From Piper betle (taxonomy: Eukaryota; Streptophyta; Magnoliopsida; Piperales; Piperaceae), in contig JAURVB010011062.1 in the NCBI GenBank assembly GCA_033002965.1, forward strand, positions 1 through 64,000: DNA of 64,000 nucleotides, in the 5' to 3' direction. This document shows positions 24,759 to 35,669 of the stretch, piece by piece. How positions within the stretch are numbered: the stretch's first letter is position 1; every line of letters starts with the position of its first letter. A model generated the notes under the pieces. That model was not told the DNA's origin, ran no database searches, and saw only the letters and a list, made by a program, of their open reading frames with translations. Position numbers and translations under genes: made by a program.

Positions 24759-25590
24759 GTGGGTGTGGATGCCTGAATTTGTCCGTCTGACCGAAGTCTG
24801 AACCATGTCCGACCGAATTTGACCGAATTAAAATAAACCAAACATGGACATTTCTTTGTTCGACCGAACGATCGACTGAGTATCCGATATTTTATATCAA
24901 TAATATAATGTCTTTAACATTTATAAGGCTAATATTATAGTTTATGAAGATTTTGTTAGTAAAACTCTTTTTGCTATATCATCCAATTATAAATAAGCAT
25001 TAATTAAATAATTGTTAATCTAATACAATAATAAGTATTAATCCTAAAATAAGTAGATATAAAATAAAAGATTTAATATTTATTTAATTGTGAATTTACA
25101 GGTAAAGTTTAACATCAAAGAAAGAAAGAGAAGATATATGAGGCAGAGGTGGCGGAGGGCGGTGGAGGTAGGCGGCGACGGAGGCCAGTGGAGGGTAGGC
25201 AAGTGGTGGAGGCAGGCAGGCGGCGGAGGCAGGGCGATTGAAGGCGGTAGAGGGGTTATGCTGTGCTCAAAGGGTAGCGGAGGTAGGCGGCAGAGGAGGG
25301 GTTTCACAACTCTCAAGGCGGTAGAGGTGGTTCGCAGGTGCCTGCGGAGGCAGTATGCAGGTGGTTGCGGGGGGGGGGTACGCACCAGCGCATAGTGGAG
25401 GGGGTACGCTGGGGATAGCGGCTAAGAGGGTACACAGGCGGCAGCGGCTGAGGAGTTTGCTTCTCTGTGAAGAGTATTCGCTAGGGTTTCGTAAGATAAC
25501 ATGGAAATTTTGGATTGTCTGTGGACATTGCTTGGGTCCGACGGACAAGTCGGACAATGACTCGGTCGGAATGAAATTTTGAACAAACGT
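24759..25590. mobile_element. TIR-type insertion in the outer LTR
   Basis: Interrupts the LTR between CCAATGGTGG and the GACCTCGACTCAGCAC block. Near the left end TTGTCCGTCTGACCGAAG (24779-24796) pairs, with two mismatches, with the complement of CTTGGGTCCGACGGACAAG (25531-25549). The interior is AT-rich on the left and GGCGGAGG-rich on the right. No transposase is visible. Exact ends and target duplication were not resolved. The open frames of about 100 codons in both directions are low-complexity. Confidence 0.5.
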
Positions 25591-25690
25591 GAACAGTTGA
25601 CCTCGACTCAGCACACGGTTTATGAAACTGACTCGACTTGAACCGATTAATTTGCTAATGTAAAACTCTGACTTGAGTCATGAGTTCACA
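25590..25690 (-). mobile_element. Outer LTR 'B', terminal fragment
   Basis: GACCTCGACTCAGCAC, then GAAACTGACTCGACTTGAACC, then TGACTTGAGTCATGAGTTCACA, matching the end block of the younger LTRs with mutated terminal bases. Confidence 0.7.
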
Positions 25691-26816
25691 CTTAAGATGT
25701 ATCTAAATAAGATACCCTGAAAATCAATCTAGGCCTAAAACCTTGGCTAACCCATAAGAAAAATATGTATGTCTCAAGTATACACGGATAACTTATGTTT
25801 TACTGTAGCATAAATAAAACTATCATCTGCATGTTAGGCATGCTAAGCCTCCATAATATGTTTATACAACCATCTAATTACTCTAAAAAGTGGCTTGAGC
25901 TCACTCGGACCGACTTGAGATTGGCTCGAATCGGGCAAAATTACAAATGGGTAAAACCCTAACCTAAAGCTTGGGTTTAACACTTATAATCTTGCTAACA
26001 AAGAGTCACTCAACTTGATTCAAATTACTATAGAATATAGTTGACTCAGGATCGAAGTTCCTGAAGTCATAATCAAAATGTAAAATTGTGCTTATGTCTT
26101 AATTAGTAACGCTATGAAAATGTAGAATCAATGAGAGGAACATTATACAATGCATATTAATTAATATTATGCTAAAAATGATCACGAGTAAGTCAACTAA
26201 AGCATATTGAAATTTTAAAAAAATGGCAAATTAATTCTTCGTTTGGTAAATGCTTGTTGGTCTATAGTGACTGTCGAGTTATAGTAAATTAAAGGACCAA
26301 GATTCTCAAGGTAACGGATGATATAAATAAGATAAGAAAGAACATTTTTGAAAAACTGTAGGATGCAGAAGTAACAGACAAGCGCAGTGCACCATTAACA
26401 GAGAATAAATTAAAAGACAGAAAGCACAATATCATGGATAAATGGTGCTAAACTCAATGAATCTCAGAACCCCTTTCTGATCTGCTTACCACTCTCTCTT
26501 TGTCTCCCAAGCAGGAGTAACATTGCATGCAATCTGTTCTTAATTCACAATCACAATCTTAAGGATAATGCACTTTCCCAATTGAAAATATTGACAGTTA
26601 ATAATTATTATAGCTAGGTGGGTAATTAATCTGTTTGATTTAGCCTTTAGTACTTGAGATAGTTCATTCACAATTGTTGCAATTTTTTATAATTAATATG
26701 GCTCTTGTTAGTTTATTACTGCCGTTAGACAAATATTGTTAATATTGTGCTCGATTTGGACCTTTTTAAAATAAAATTAATTATTCTTTGGCTTCTTGTT
26801 GGAGAAATTTGATATC
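25691..26816. other. AT-rich intergenic DNA
   Basis: No gene, structural RNA or clear element boundary recognised. Confidence 0.5.
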
Positions 26817-28929
26817 TATGTCCACGAACAAATTAAACATTTTTGGAGATATCATCGATTGAAGACATTTGAACTACAGTTGATTTCATAACATGAGTAT
26901 CAGTTTTGCTTTCTTATATATGCATGATATTGGCCAATCATTTATAAATATTTTTGGTAAGCATATTGATTATGTTCTTGGCATCACTTGTTAGTGTGAA
27001 ATATGAATGGGGGCTCTATTTTAGATATCTAACTAGAATTAGAAATGCCCCCTTATGATTTGAAAATAATCGCACACTATATAAAATAACAAAGTTCGTA
27101 TATATATACGTGGATATGATAAGATGCATACTTTTTATATGTGAATTTTGTGAACTTGCACCGAGACTTAATTTTTTAGCTAGTTGTTCGAATAATTTCA
27201 ATAACATGTAAGTATATACGGTCGAAACAAATAATATAATGATAAATTCGAATATCGTCCCACAGATAGATGAATTTTTTCAAATTAATTAAAAAAATTA
27301 AATTAAAAATAAAATATAAACAATCGACTTGAATAAATCTAAGTAATAACTTTAAAATTAAAGAAAGAGTTTTAACAATAAAATTCGCTCTAGAGTCAAA
27401 TTCATCTTAATTTTATTTAATATTCATTAAATCTTATTCTTATCTTTTATTCTCTCGGATTGTCTAGGATAATTATATGACATGATGGCTCCCACTCCTT
27501 CATGCTTGTATTATTTTGCCTCAACTTCTACCTCTCGGTGATAATTGATTAATCAACAAAATAACGCATTAAAATTTGCCTTACAATCGTATACGGTGTT
27601 GTGTATCTCCCAACCACAACAACAAATAAGTCAAAAGACTCATCGTATGATAAATTATCAATGACTAATCTAATTAATTTCTCCCAAAATCTAATTAAAT
27701 CTCATGATTTAAGAAATAAGCGATCAATCTATTCTTAGTATTAAAAGCATGATAATTTAAACAATCCGATTGAATAAAAGAGTAAGAGGTTGAAATGAAT
27801 TCAATTAAATCATGTTAAGTTCCATTCTTCTTTGTAACAAAATAAAAGATTACTACATAATAAAAATTAAAAATAGTATAAAGAAGAAACTAGTTTTTAT
27901 TATGAAAAGAAAAGAATTACAGAAAACTAGAACTATTTCTTTTACTAAACTCCTAAGCCAAGAATTGAGATATATGCCAAATAACAAATAACTACCCTTT
28001 TATATAGAAGAGGAGATACAAGAATTCGAGGATGGATTCCACAACTCGATATGGTCTAATTGATTATGATGTCCGATGATGTTTTCAACTCCTCGACAAT
28101 GGCTCTTAAAGCTATGTATAGCAATCCTCATTGAGCTTTGCCAACATAAAAAATTATACCTATCAATGGGTGGGGTCCAATTCTATGACCAGTAAACCCT
28201 AAGCTTAATTTGTTTCATCTTTTTTTGCATTAAAAATTTAAAATTAAGCAAATCCCATAAAATATTAATTAACTAGAATATAACGAGAAATATCACCTAA
28301 ATAATAATATTTATACTGAGGAAGTACAAAATCACATTAAAAATAGAGGTAAATATTACATACTTTTAAATACTTAACACCTGTGATTCTGATTTGATAG
28401 TTTTACATATAAATACTAGGTAAGATGTTGTGTCATGCATTACTCCTGACTTGTTTTATAGATAAATTTTAATTTTGTAGTTAAATGTTTATTGAATAAT
28501 GCTATGGGATCCAATTTTTTAAGATTGACTCTAATTAAATGATAAGATGGATTTTAAATATCTTATTCATTTATTTTTTGTTTTATTTTAATTAGTTGAA
28601 TCTCCTACTTTTCATGCGATCATGACTATAAAGTTCTCTTTTATTAATTTGTTAGTCTAGATGTCATGCCATGCACGACTCATACTACAAATTAATTTTA
28701 ATTTTATGAATTAACTCTTGTTGAATAATGAAATAAAATATAATAATATTAATCTTTGATGGAAATTTGTTTGATTTTAAAGATAGATACTAATTGCATG
28801 AGAAGATATAATATAATAACTTGGTTTTTTATTTTTATTTTTAAATATTTTAATTAGTCAAAATTCTTACTTTAATCTGAGGTTAATATTGAGTTCGCTT
28901 TTTTATTAATAAAAATGTGTGTATATATG
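26817..28929. repeat. Head-to-tail duplication, unit A (with insertion)
   Basis: Starts TATGTCCACGAACAAATTAAAC and is repeated at 28930 (TATGTCCATGAACAAATTAAAT). Without the 1195-bp insertion at 27185-28379 it is about 0.9 kb, the same as unit B. The two copies share long blocks such as ATGCCCCCTTATGATTTGAA. There is no coding potential. Confidence 0.8.
27185..28379 (-). mobile_element. LTR-like insertion in unit A
   Basis: Bounded TGTTCG..TTAACA and absent from unit B, so it entered after the duplication. Near the left end it carries AATATAATGATAA and ATCGTCCCACAG, related to the same-position motif in the element at 45842. On the minus strand a TATA-like CTATATAAAAGG lies near 28006, as expected for an LTR promoter. 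Flanks CTAGT / CCTGT could be a decayed target duplication. A solo LTR is my best reading; the superfamily is not established. Confidence 0.5.
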
Positions 28930-29795
28930 TATGTCCATGAACAAATTAAATATTTTTGGAGATTTCATCGATTGAAGATATTTGAACTACAGTTCATTTC
29001 ATGACGTGAGTATCAGTTTTGCTTTCTTATATATCCATGATATTGGCAAAATTATTTATAAATATTTCTGTTAGGCATATTGATAATGTTAGTGTGAATT
29101 ATGATTGGTGGCTCTATTTTAGATATCTAACTAGAATTAGAAATGCCCCCTTATGATTTGAAAATAATCTCACACTATATAAAATAGTAAAGTTCTTATT
29201 TATATCGTGGATATGATAAGATGCTAACTTTTTATATGTGAATTTTGTGAACTTGCACCAAGACTTAATTTTTTAGGTAGTGATTCTGATTTAATAGTTT
29301 TATATATAAATACTAGGTAAGATGTTGTGTCATGCATGGCTCATGAGTTGTTTTATAGATAAATTTTAATTTTGTAGTTAAATATTTATTGAATAATGCT
29401 ATGGATCCGATTTTTTAAGATTGACTATAATTAAATGATATGATGGATTTTAAGTATCTTATTTTTTATTATTTCCTTGTTTTTTGGATTTGTTGAATTT
29501 CCTACTTTTCATCTGAGCATGACTATACATGCACGAGTTATGCTAAAATTTAATTTTAATTTTATGAATTAACTTTCGTTAAATAATGAAATAAAATATA
29601 ATAATATTAATCTTTGATGGAGATTTTTTTATTTTAAAAATACATAATAATTGTATGAAAAGATAAAATATAATAATTTAGTTTTTTATTTTTTATTTTT
29701 AAAATATTTTAATTGTTTAAATTTTTTACTTTAAACAGAGGTTAATATTGAGTTCTCCTTTTTATTAATAAGAGTGTGTATATATATTTATACAC
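28930..29795. repeat. Head-to-tail duplication, unit B
   Basis: Uninterrupted counterpart of 26817-28929. The block at 29280-29790 matches 28382-28929, including GGTAAGATGTTGTGTCATGC, GAATAATGCTATGG and TAATAATATTAATCTTTGATGG. Confidence 0.8.
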
Positions 29796-30445
29796 AGAGG
29801 CACTCATTTTTGTGTATTAAAATCATAAATTAGTATCTTGATGCATGAAATTTAATTGCAAACGAAGGGAGATCTTAGATTTTTTTTGTCAAAACAGAGA
29901 TGGTAGACCCATACAAAATACAGTAACGACGATGGCGGGACATGTGACCATAATATGAAGGGGCTTACAAAACAACAAAGCGATTCGTTGGACGTGATTA
30001 GGGGAAGCTTGTACCGGTGACGTTTGATTTGATGACCCTTCTTTCTTCTCTAATTCTCTGTTCCATTCTTTTTTAGTTGCCGTACGTGTGTGGAACCAAA
30101 TTGTCTTTTTGGTTTAATGTAAAGCAAATATATTGTATGTGAAAACAATATTTTGCGGTCATCGCCACGATCCTATGTTATACGTTACATGTCGTGACAT
30201 GACACTCGTGCATCTGCTGAAAATGCTGTTTTGAAAAATAAAAATAAATGATGTTATATTTATATAGCAATTACGGAGACATCACGTAAACAATGGATTT
30301 AATGAAATTAAGTATTAAATTTTGTACAGATGCTCTTGCTTATTTAAAATATAATATTCACCTAAAAGATAGACCAAACTATTTAGGTCTAATTATTTTA
30401 TACAAGATTTCTCTACGCTAAACCATGGTAATTGATAAGTAGCTT
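29796..30445. other. AT-rich intergenic DNA
   Basis: No gene or element recognised. Confidence 0.5.
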
Positions 30446-30468
30446 TATATATATATATATATATATAT
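30446..30468. repeat. (TA)n, left flank of the 30469 element
   Basis: TA run directly abutting the terminal inverted repeat. Its partner is at 31182-31203. Confidence 0.9.
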
Positions 30469-31181
30469 GAAATACTACGGTGCGCTACAAGTTTTTGCAG
30501 TGCACCATACGCTGTTGAATGAGAACCATTAGATCAAAATTCAGCGGCTCTCATTCATTTTCCTATTTTTCAGATCTGGAGGCCCGATTACCAGCCCGAC
30601 CCGCCCGAACCAGACCTTCTACCTGCGATCGCGCCGCCGCCTACTGCCATGGCCTCGCCCCTTGCCGGTGGCCCCGCCCTCCACCCCCTCCCCCGCCCGG
30701 CCACCGCCTGCCGTCGTGGTCCCGCCCCAGCCAGCACCCTGCAACCACCGCCAACCCTCCCTCTCCGCCATTGCCCGATCCGCCCCCACCCGTCCCTGGC
30801 TGGCGCCCCCGCCATCGCCTCGAGTGGTGGCGGAGGGGGTGGCAGGGGGCACCAGCCAGGGACGGGCCAGGGGTGGAGGGGTGCGGATCAGGCAGTGGCA
30901 GAGAGAGGGGGTTGGCGGTGGTTGCAGGGTGCCGACTGGGGGTGGGGACCACGGCGGCGGGCGGGGCCGCCGACAGGGGGCAAGGCCGCGGCGGCAGGCG
31001 GTGGCGCGGTTGCGGGCAAGAGGTCCGGTTCGGGCGGGTCATGTGGGTCGAGCGGGTAATCGGGCCTCCATATTTGAAAAAATAGGAGGATGAATGAGAG
31101 CCGCTGGATTTTGATCCAACAGCTCTCATTCAACGGCGTATGGTGCGCTGCAAAAACTTGCAGCGCACCATAGCACTCCTC
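30469..31181. mobile_element. (TA)n-flanked inverted-repeat element 1, 713 bp
   Basis: Terminal inverted repeats of about 150 bp (30469-30620 and 31035-31181). The left has CGGTGCGCTACAAG, GCGGCTCTCATTCATT and GGAGGCCCGATTACC; the complement of the right has the same blocks. Each arm holds its own hairpin: TGCGCTGCAAG..CTTGCAGCGCA, and a TGGAT..ATCCA motif. The core is CCG/GGC-rich with no real protein; overlapping open frames in all phases reflect composition. The structure suggests a non-autonomous Mutator-like element, with target bases hidden in the TA tract. Confidence 0.8.
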
Positions 31182-31203
31182 ATATATATATATATATATA
31201 TAT
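31182..31203. repeat. (TA)n, right flank of the 30469 element
   Basis: TA run directly abutting the right terminal inverted repeat. Confidence 0.9.
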
Positions 31204-31581
31204 GTATATAGACACACACATAACCGGAAAGCTTGTTCCCAAGCTTCTCTTCTTCGTCTCCCTTCTCTTCCTCTTCTATTTCGTGTTCTTTTTTCTAAGC
31301 ATTGTGAGTTCTCAATTCAAAAAAGTAATTGTTGTAGCCAACATCGTTTTGATTAGCATGGAGTTGTTCACCCGTAAGTGAATCATAGAGCTCCGACCCC
31401 TGTAATATCGTAAGTGCGATTGGTGGGCATCAATCACAATCCTCTTGTGCTCATATAAGTTTCAAGTTAATCTATTGGGAACAACTATCCATTTTGCTAC
31501 TTAACTTAGAAACTCAATAGTTCAGTAGCCTGTTTGGTTCGCTCACTTCCCTTGGCGGGCTGGTAATGTTCGATTGATAAA

Positions 31582-31584
<3 letters not shown>
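31204..31584. other. Spacer between (TA)n-flanked elements
   Basis: Contains CT-rich stretches and a segment with CTCCGACCCCTGTAATATCG and TGGGCATCAATCACAATCC. No open frame or terminal repeats. Possibly an old transposon fragment, but not identified. Confidence 0.35.

Positions 31585-31652
<68 letters not shown>
31585..31652. repeat. Compound microsatellite (TA)n(GA)n
   Basis: (TA)n at 31585-31619, then (GA)n at 31620-31652. It marks the left edge of the transposase-bearing element. Confidence 0.95.
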
Positions 31653-31654
<2 letters not shown>

Positions 31655-32214
31655 TGTGCTGCTGTGCGTCATCGTCAGATTAGGTGGCCCATTGTCGTCC
31701 GCCTCCCCCCCCCACCCCACCCCGGCCGGGCACCCTGCCGCCCGCGGTCACCCTGGCACCCCACCTGCCACTGCCCGCGGCCTACCCGCTGCCCATGACC
31801 CACTCGCCATTGCCCCCCGCCAGCAGCCCACCTGCCCCCTCCCATGGCCCACCCGCACACTTGCCACTGCCCCCCTTTTGCAGCCTGGGCCACCGCCCAC
31901 CCGCCCGCGACCCACCTGCCCCGGCCCATGGCCCACCCACCCACTCGCCATTGCCCCCCGCCCGCGGCCCTTGCCACCGCCCGTGGCCACCACGCCACCA
32001 CCCCTGCCACCGCCCCTTGCCACCACCCGGGCCTCCACCGCCGCCGGCTGGTCACCCCGCCACCGCTCGCAGCCCCCGCCACCGCCCGCAGCCACCACGC
32101 CACCACCCCTGCCACTGCCCCCCGCCATCGCCCGGGCCTCCACCACCGCCGACCAGCCACCCCACCATCGCCCGCGGCCACCACGCCACCGCCCAAGCCA
32201 GGCCGGTCCCTGTT

Positions 32215-32385
32215 TCAACTCGACTAAATAAAAACTTGACTTGGTATCGACTCGAGTCAAGTTAATAAAAAATGACTCGGTCTCGAATCGAGTAAAGTAA
32301 ATAAATAATTGACTTTGTTTCGATTCGACTTAATAAAAATTGACCTGATATCGACTCGAGTCAAGTTAATAAAAAAATGACTCAG
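32215..32385. repeat. Short tandem repeats with GACTCGAGTCAA core
   Basis: Units of about 50-60 bases containing (T)TGACTTGG/CTGATATCGACTCGAGTCAAGTTAATAAAAA recur here in slightly altered form. A single inverted counterpart (TGACTCGAGTCA, 34681-34692) lies at the inner edge of the right arm. Confidence 0.6.
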
Positions 32386-32745
32386 ACTCAATTGTAGTTA
32401 ATATTCTTATAATAATTAAATAAATAAAAAACAAGACACATGAGAACCATCTTATATAACTTTCTTGTATATGATGAATACAAGTACAAACTTACAAGTT
32501 AAAAAGTGTGAAATTTGATTAAAGCAAATAACAATTCATGGTAACAAGTTACGAATTCGGAGCTATCATAGTCGTTCTGCATCACTGCTTTGACATTCGC
32601 CAACACTGCGCTGACGCCCCTGAATAGACTCCACGACTCTACTTTCAGATGGAACAATTTTTTGCCTATATATTTAAAAAAAGATGGAAAATAATCACAA
32701 AAAATATATATAACAAACATCAAAAGAAGGGTTTATTAGGCAACA

Positions 32746-34406
32746 TTACCGTGATATAATTGCAGGGCAAGTGCGTTTATCATGCCTGACTCCCCGTTGA
32801 TTACAACCATGGCATAGCCTATCTTTTTTCAAATTGTCCACTACAAGTTCTTTACCACTCTTCCATCTTTTACCACTTCCTTTTATCTTTGATTGTGCGG
32901 GTGGACAGACTTGTATTCCATGATAAACCTTTGTCATTGTACATTCCATATTGATTAGGGTGACCAATTTAGGGCTTTTATATAAATTTTCATATGCTTC
33001 ATTTGCCTCGTTCAATCTCTGTCTTTTGATAGCTCTCTCATATTTATGTATAATCTCAATGAGGCTATTCTTTTTGTTCACATACCTTGAGTAGAATGAG
33101 TTTTGATATTCACTTCGTTGTGAACTTTTTATACCAGCTAAAAATATACTTTTACTATACACAGGCACCCAAGCATGACGAATTGCATATATGGATTTCA
33201 ACCACTCATTTTCCTCCACACAATTGTCTTTCATTAGTTCACTCCATTATGATTCAAAGACTTCTTTGTTTTCCACACCATAAATTAAACTATGGAATGG
33301 CTCATAAAACTCTTTCCTGTGAGCAATTGCATCTAATTTTTTAGTCTCCTTCTTAAGAATATGCCAAATGCAAAGACGATGATATGTTGAAGGAAATATG
33401 AATTTAATTGCTTTATCTATTGCAGGATCTTGGTCAATACAATTGCCCTGAGATGGCTTCCATCCATGCATTTTAAAAACGTTTCAAAAAGCCACACAAA
33501 TGATTCTGTCTTCTCATTATACAAAAATGCACATCCAAGTGTAATTGTTTGCCTGTGATGGTTTACGCCAGTGAATGGGGTAAAAACAAGTACATATTTA
33601 TTTATATTATATGTTGTATAAAAAATGATCACATTTGAGTAAAGATGATAATTTTTTCTTACAATTCCATCCGTCCAAAAACAATGCTTTAATCTACCCT
33701 CATCATCTACTTCACAGCAATAAAAAAGGAGTCATTCATCTCTTTCATTTCCTTGAACTGTTCCATCAATAATTGGGCATTAATTTCCTTTATCTCTTTT
33801 TTTATATTTTGTCTGCATATTTCTAATATCTTTCTCTGTACAACCAATATTTTCAGCCCCACCTGCTTCAATTTCTAGAATAGACATTAGTTGAGAAGTT
33901 TTTATGTTAGCCTCTCCGAATTGGTCAATCAAATTTCGGTGCACACTTGTATCATGCCTATGTGACCTGAGAAATTGAATTTTTGATGGTGTAAGGAGTG
34001 CATGACTATGTCCTTCTTCGAGATACATGACATTCCATGTGCTCTCTTTATTCTTAGTTACCCTGATGCGTGCTTAACAACCTTCTCTTATTATAGGACG
34101 AGTTCTATTTTTTCGTTTGTCAGGTATTTCCCTTTTTCGCTCATCTTCTCTGGAATGTCATTATTTAGAATACACGAAGACTTGCGGCCATAACTCTTTT
34201 GTTCTCCTATGATAATTTGTACTATGTTTACGTATACCAAAACTGGCCATTTTTGAATAATTACTATTTAAGTCGAGTGCATCGTCCAAACAATCAGATT
34301 GCATTCCAACCTTCGGTTTGAACTCATCTTCTACAATTGGATAAATTGTTGTAATATGTTGGCCTATTTCATTTTCCTCGCATGCTTTATCTTGAAGCTT
34401 GTCCAT
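32746..34406 (-). pseudogene. FAR1/FRS-like MULE transposase, decayed
   Basis: Relative of plant FAR1/FHY3 proteins, which descend from Mutator-like transposases. In order on the minus strand: a FAR1 DNA-binding region (34406-33970; VGMQSDCLDDALDLN, FGIRKHS, IREGC, ARIRVTKNKESTWNV, EEGHSHAL), then the MULE catalytic region (about 33720-33300; FWTDG, FTPFTGVNHHRQTI, ESFVWLFETFLKCMDG, DQDPAIDKAI, YHRLCIWHILKK), then KSSQRSEYQNSF, KKNSLIEIIHKYERAIKRQR and a terminal CHGCNQRGVRHDKRTCP zinc knuckle. Damage: stop after VFVYSK, a stop replacing Lys in GC-ARIRV, and frameshifts near 33720 and 33440. The first catalytic Asp of the usual FDTTY motif is Tyr (FYTTYNINKY). It sits between the two GC-rich arms of its presumed element. 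It cannot make an intact protein. Confidence 0.85.
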
Positions 34407-35630
34407 TCTTAAAAAATATAAAATTTATAAAAACCAAGAATATTTTCAATTAAAATAGACGCAGTAAACATGCTTTAGTTAAGTCAAAGTATTTTTAAAG
34501 GCTTAACTCTAACCTGATTCTCGTATTCTGAAAGATGTAATTCTGGCGACCTCGACTCCCTGTGACCTGAAAATATAAATTTAACGTTAAATATAACTAT
34601 ATGCCACGGAAGCCCGTTAAAAAAATTAAATTCAACATTAAAAACTAGCACACCCACACACGACCGAGTTAATTTTTTAATGACTCGAGTCAGGACCACG
34701 GCGGTGGGTGATTGCGGGTGCTGCAACTAAGGTTGTCGCAGGTGCGGCAGGGGGCCACAGGCAGATGGGGGTGCAGGGCAGCAGGGGGCGGGGCAAGGGG
34801 CATTGGGGGGCTCGGAAAGGGGCAGTAGGTGTGGGAAGGGCAGGGGGCGTGGGTAGGGGCGGCAAGTGTGGGAAGGGGGGTGGTAGGGGGCGGGGGTTGG
34901 CAGGCTGGGGGGCGGCTAGGGGGTGGGGGCAGGGGGCGGGGGCGGGAGGTGTGGTGAGGCAGGGGAGGGAGGGGTGGCAGGGGGCAGGAGATTGCGAGAG
35001 GTGGGGCAGGGGACAGGGGCCAGGGGGCGGCGAGGGGGGGCACAGGGCCTGGGCCAGTGGGGGCAGGAGACAGGGGCAAGGGCAAGGGCGCCCGTGGCGG
35101 TGAGGGTGGGGGCAGGGGCGGAGACAGCGGCAGGGGCAGGGGCAGGGGCGGGAGTTCTGGTGAGGTAGGGGAGGGGGTAGGGGCCGGGGGGCGGCAAGGT
35201 GGGGGGCACAGGGCCTAGGCCGGAGGCGGGCGGGGGCGGGGCAGGGGTGGCAGTGTGGGGAGGGAAGGGAGGCGGGGCAAGGGGCTAGAGAAGCCGGAGG
35301 ACTGCAGGTGGGGCGGCGTTAGGGGGCAACAGGTGGGGGATGGTCGGTGGCCGTGGGCCTGGATGCGGCTGGCGAGGTTCGTGGGAGTGAGGCAAACAGG
35401 GGTGGTCGGCGGGTGGGGATGGGCGAGAGGGGTGGCGGGGGCGGTGCTTTATAGGATAGAAACGGAGGGCGGAGGGGTGGGATGGCAAGGTGGCAGGCGC
35501 GGGAAGGCGAGGGCGGGGATGGGGGAGGTCGACGATGGGGAGGGGGTTTAATTGTTGGCCGCTGGATCTGGATCCAGCAGCCCACGGTGTAGTGCATTGC
35601 TGATGCGCTGCATTTTCATGCAGTGACGCG

Positions 35631-35633
<3 letters not shown>

Positions 35634-35664
<31 letters not shown>
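35634..35664. repeat. (TA)n shared by elements 2 and 3
   Basis: A single TA tract separates the right end of the MULE-like element from the left end of the next element. Confidence 0.9.

Positions 35665-35669
<5 letters not shown>

Larger units (their letters stand above)
31653..35633 (-). mobile_element. (TA)n-flanked element 2: MULE-like, carries a FAR1-type transposase relic
   Basis: Left flank (TA)n(GA)n, right flank (TA)n at 35634-35664. The arms mirror each other. Left: C-rich 31690-32210, then repeats of ACTCGAGTCAAGTTAATAAA. Right, read in complement: C-rich 35550-34700, then ACTCGAGTCATTAAAAAATT. The outermost bases are only loosely inverted (GATATGTGCTGCTGTGCGTC against TATATGTGCGCGTCACTGCA). 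Near the right end is the hairpin GCTGGATCTGGATCCAGC. The centre encodes a transposase-derived protein. Long G/C-rich arms and a MULE-domain protein fit a Mutator-like element about 4 kb long. The left terminus is the least certain part. Confidence 0.65.

Noticed and set aside
25080..25614. Open frames of about 100 codons on both strands
   Set aside because: GGCGGAGG-type repeats inside a TIR insertion; compositional.
30519..31129. Open frames of 136-188 codons in all phases
   Set aside because: They fall inside the GC-rich core of an inverted-repeat element; all six frames are open because stop codons are rare at this composition.
31656..32265. Pro/Ala/His-rich 'proteins' of 170-193 codons
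   Set aside because: Repeats of CCACCGCC-type sequence in the C-rich arm of the MULE-like element; no domain and no codon bias distinct from composition.
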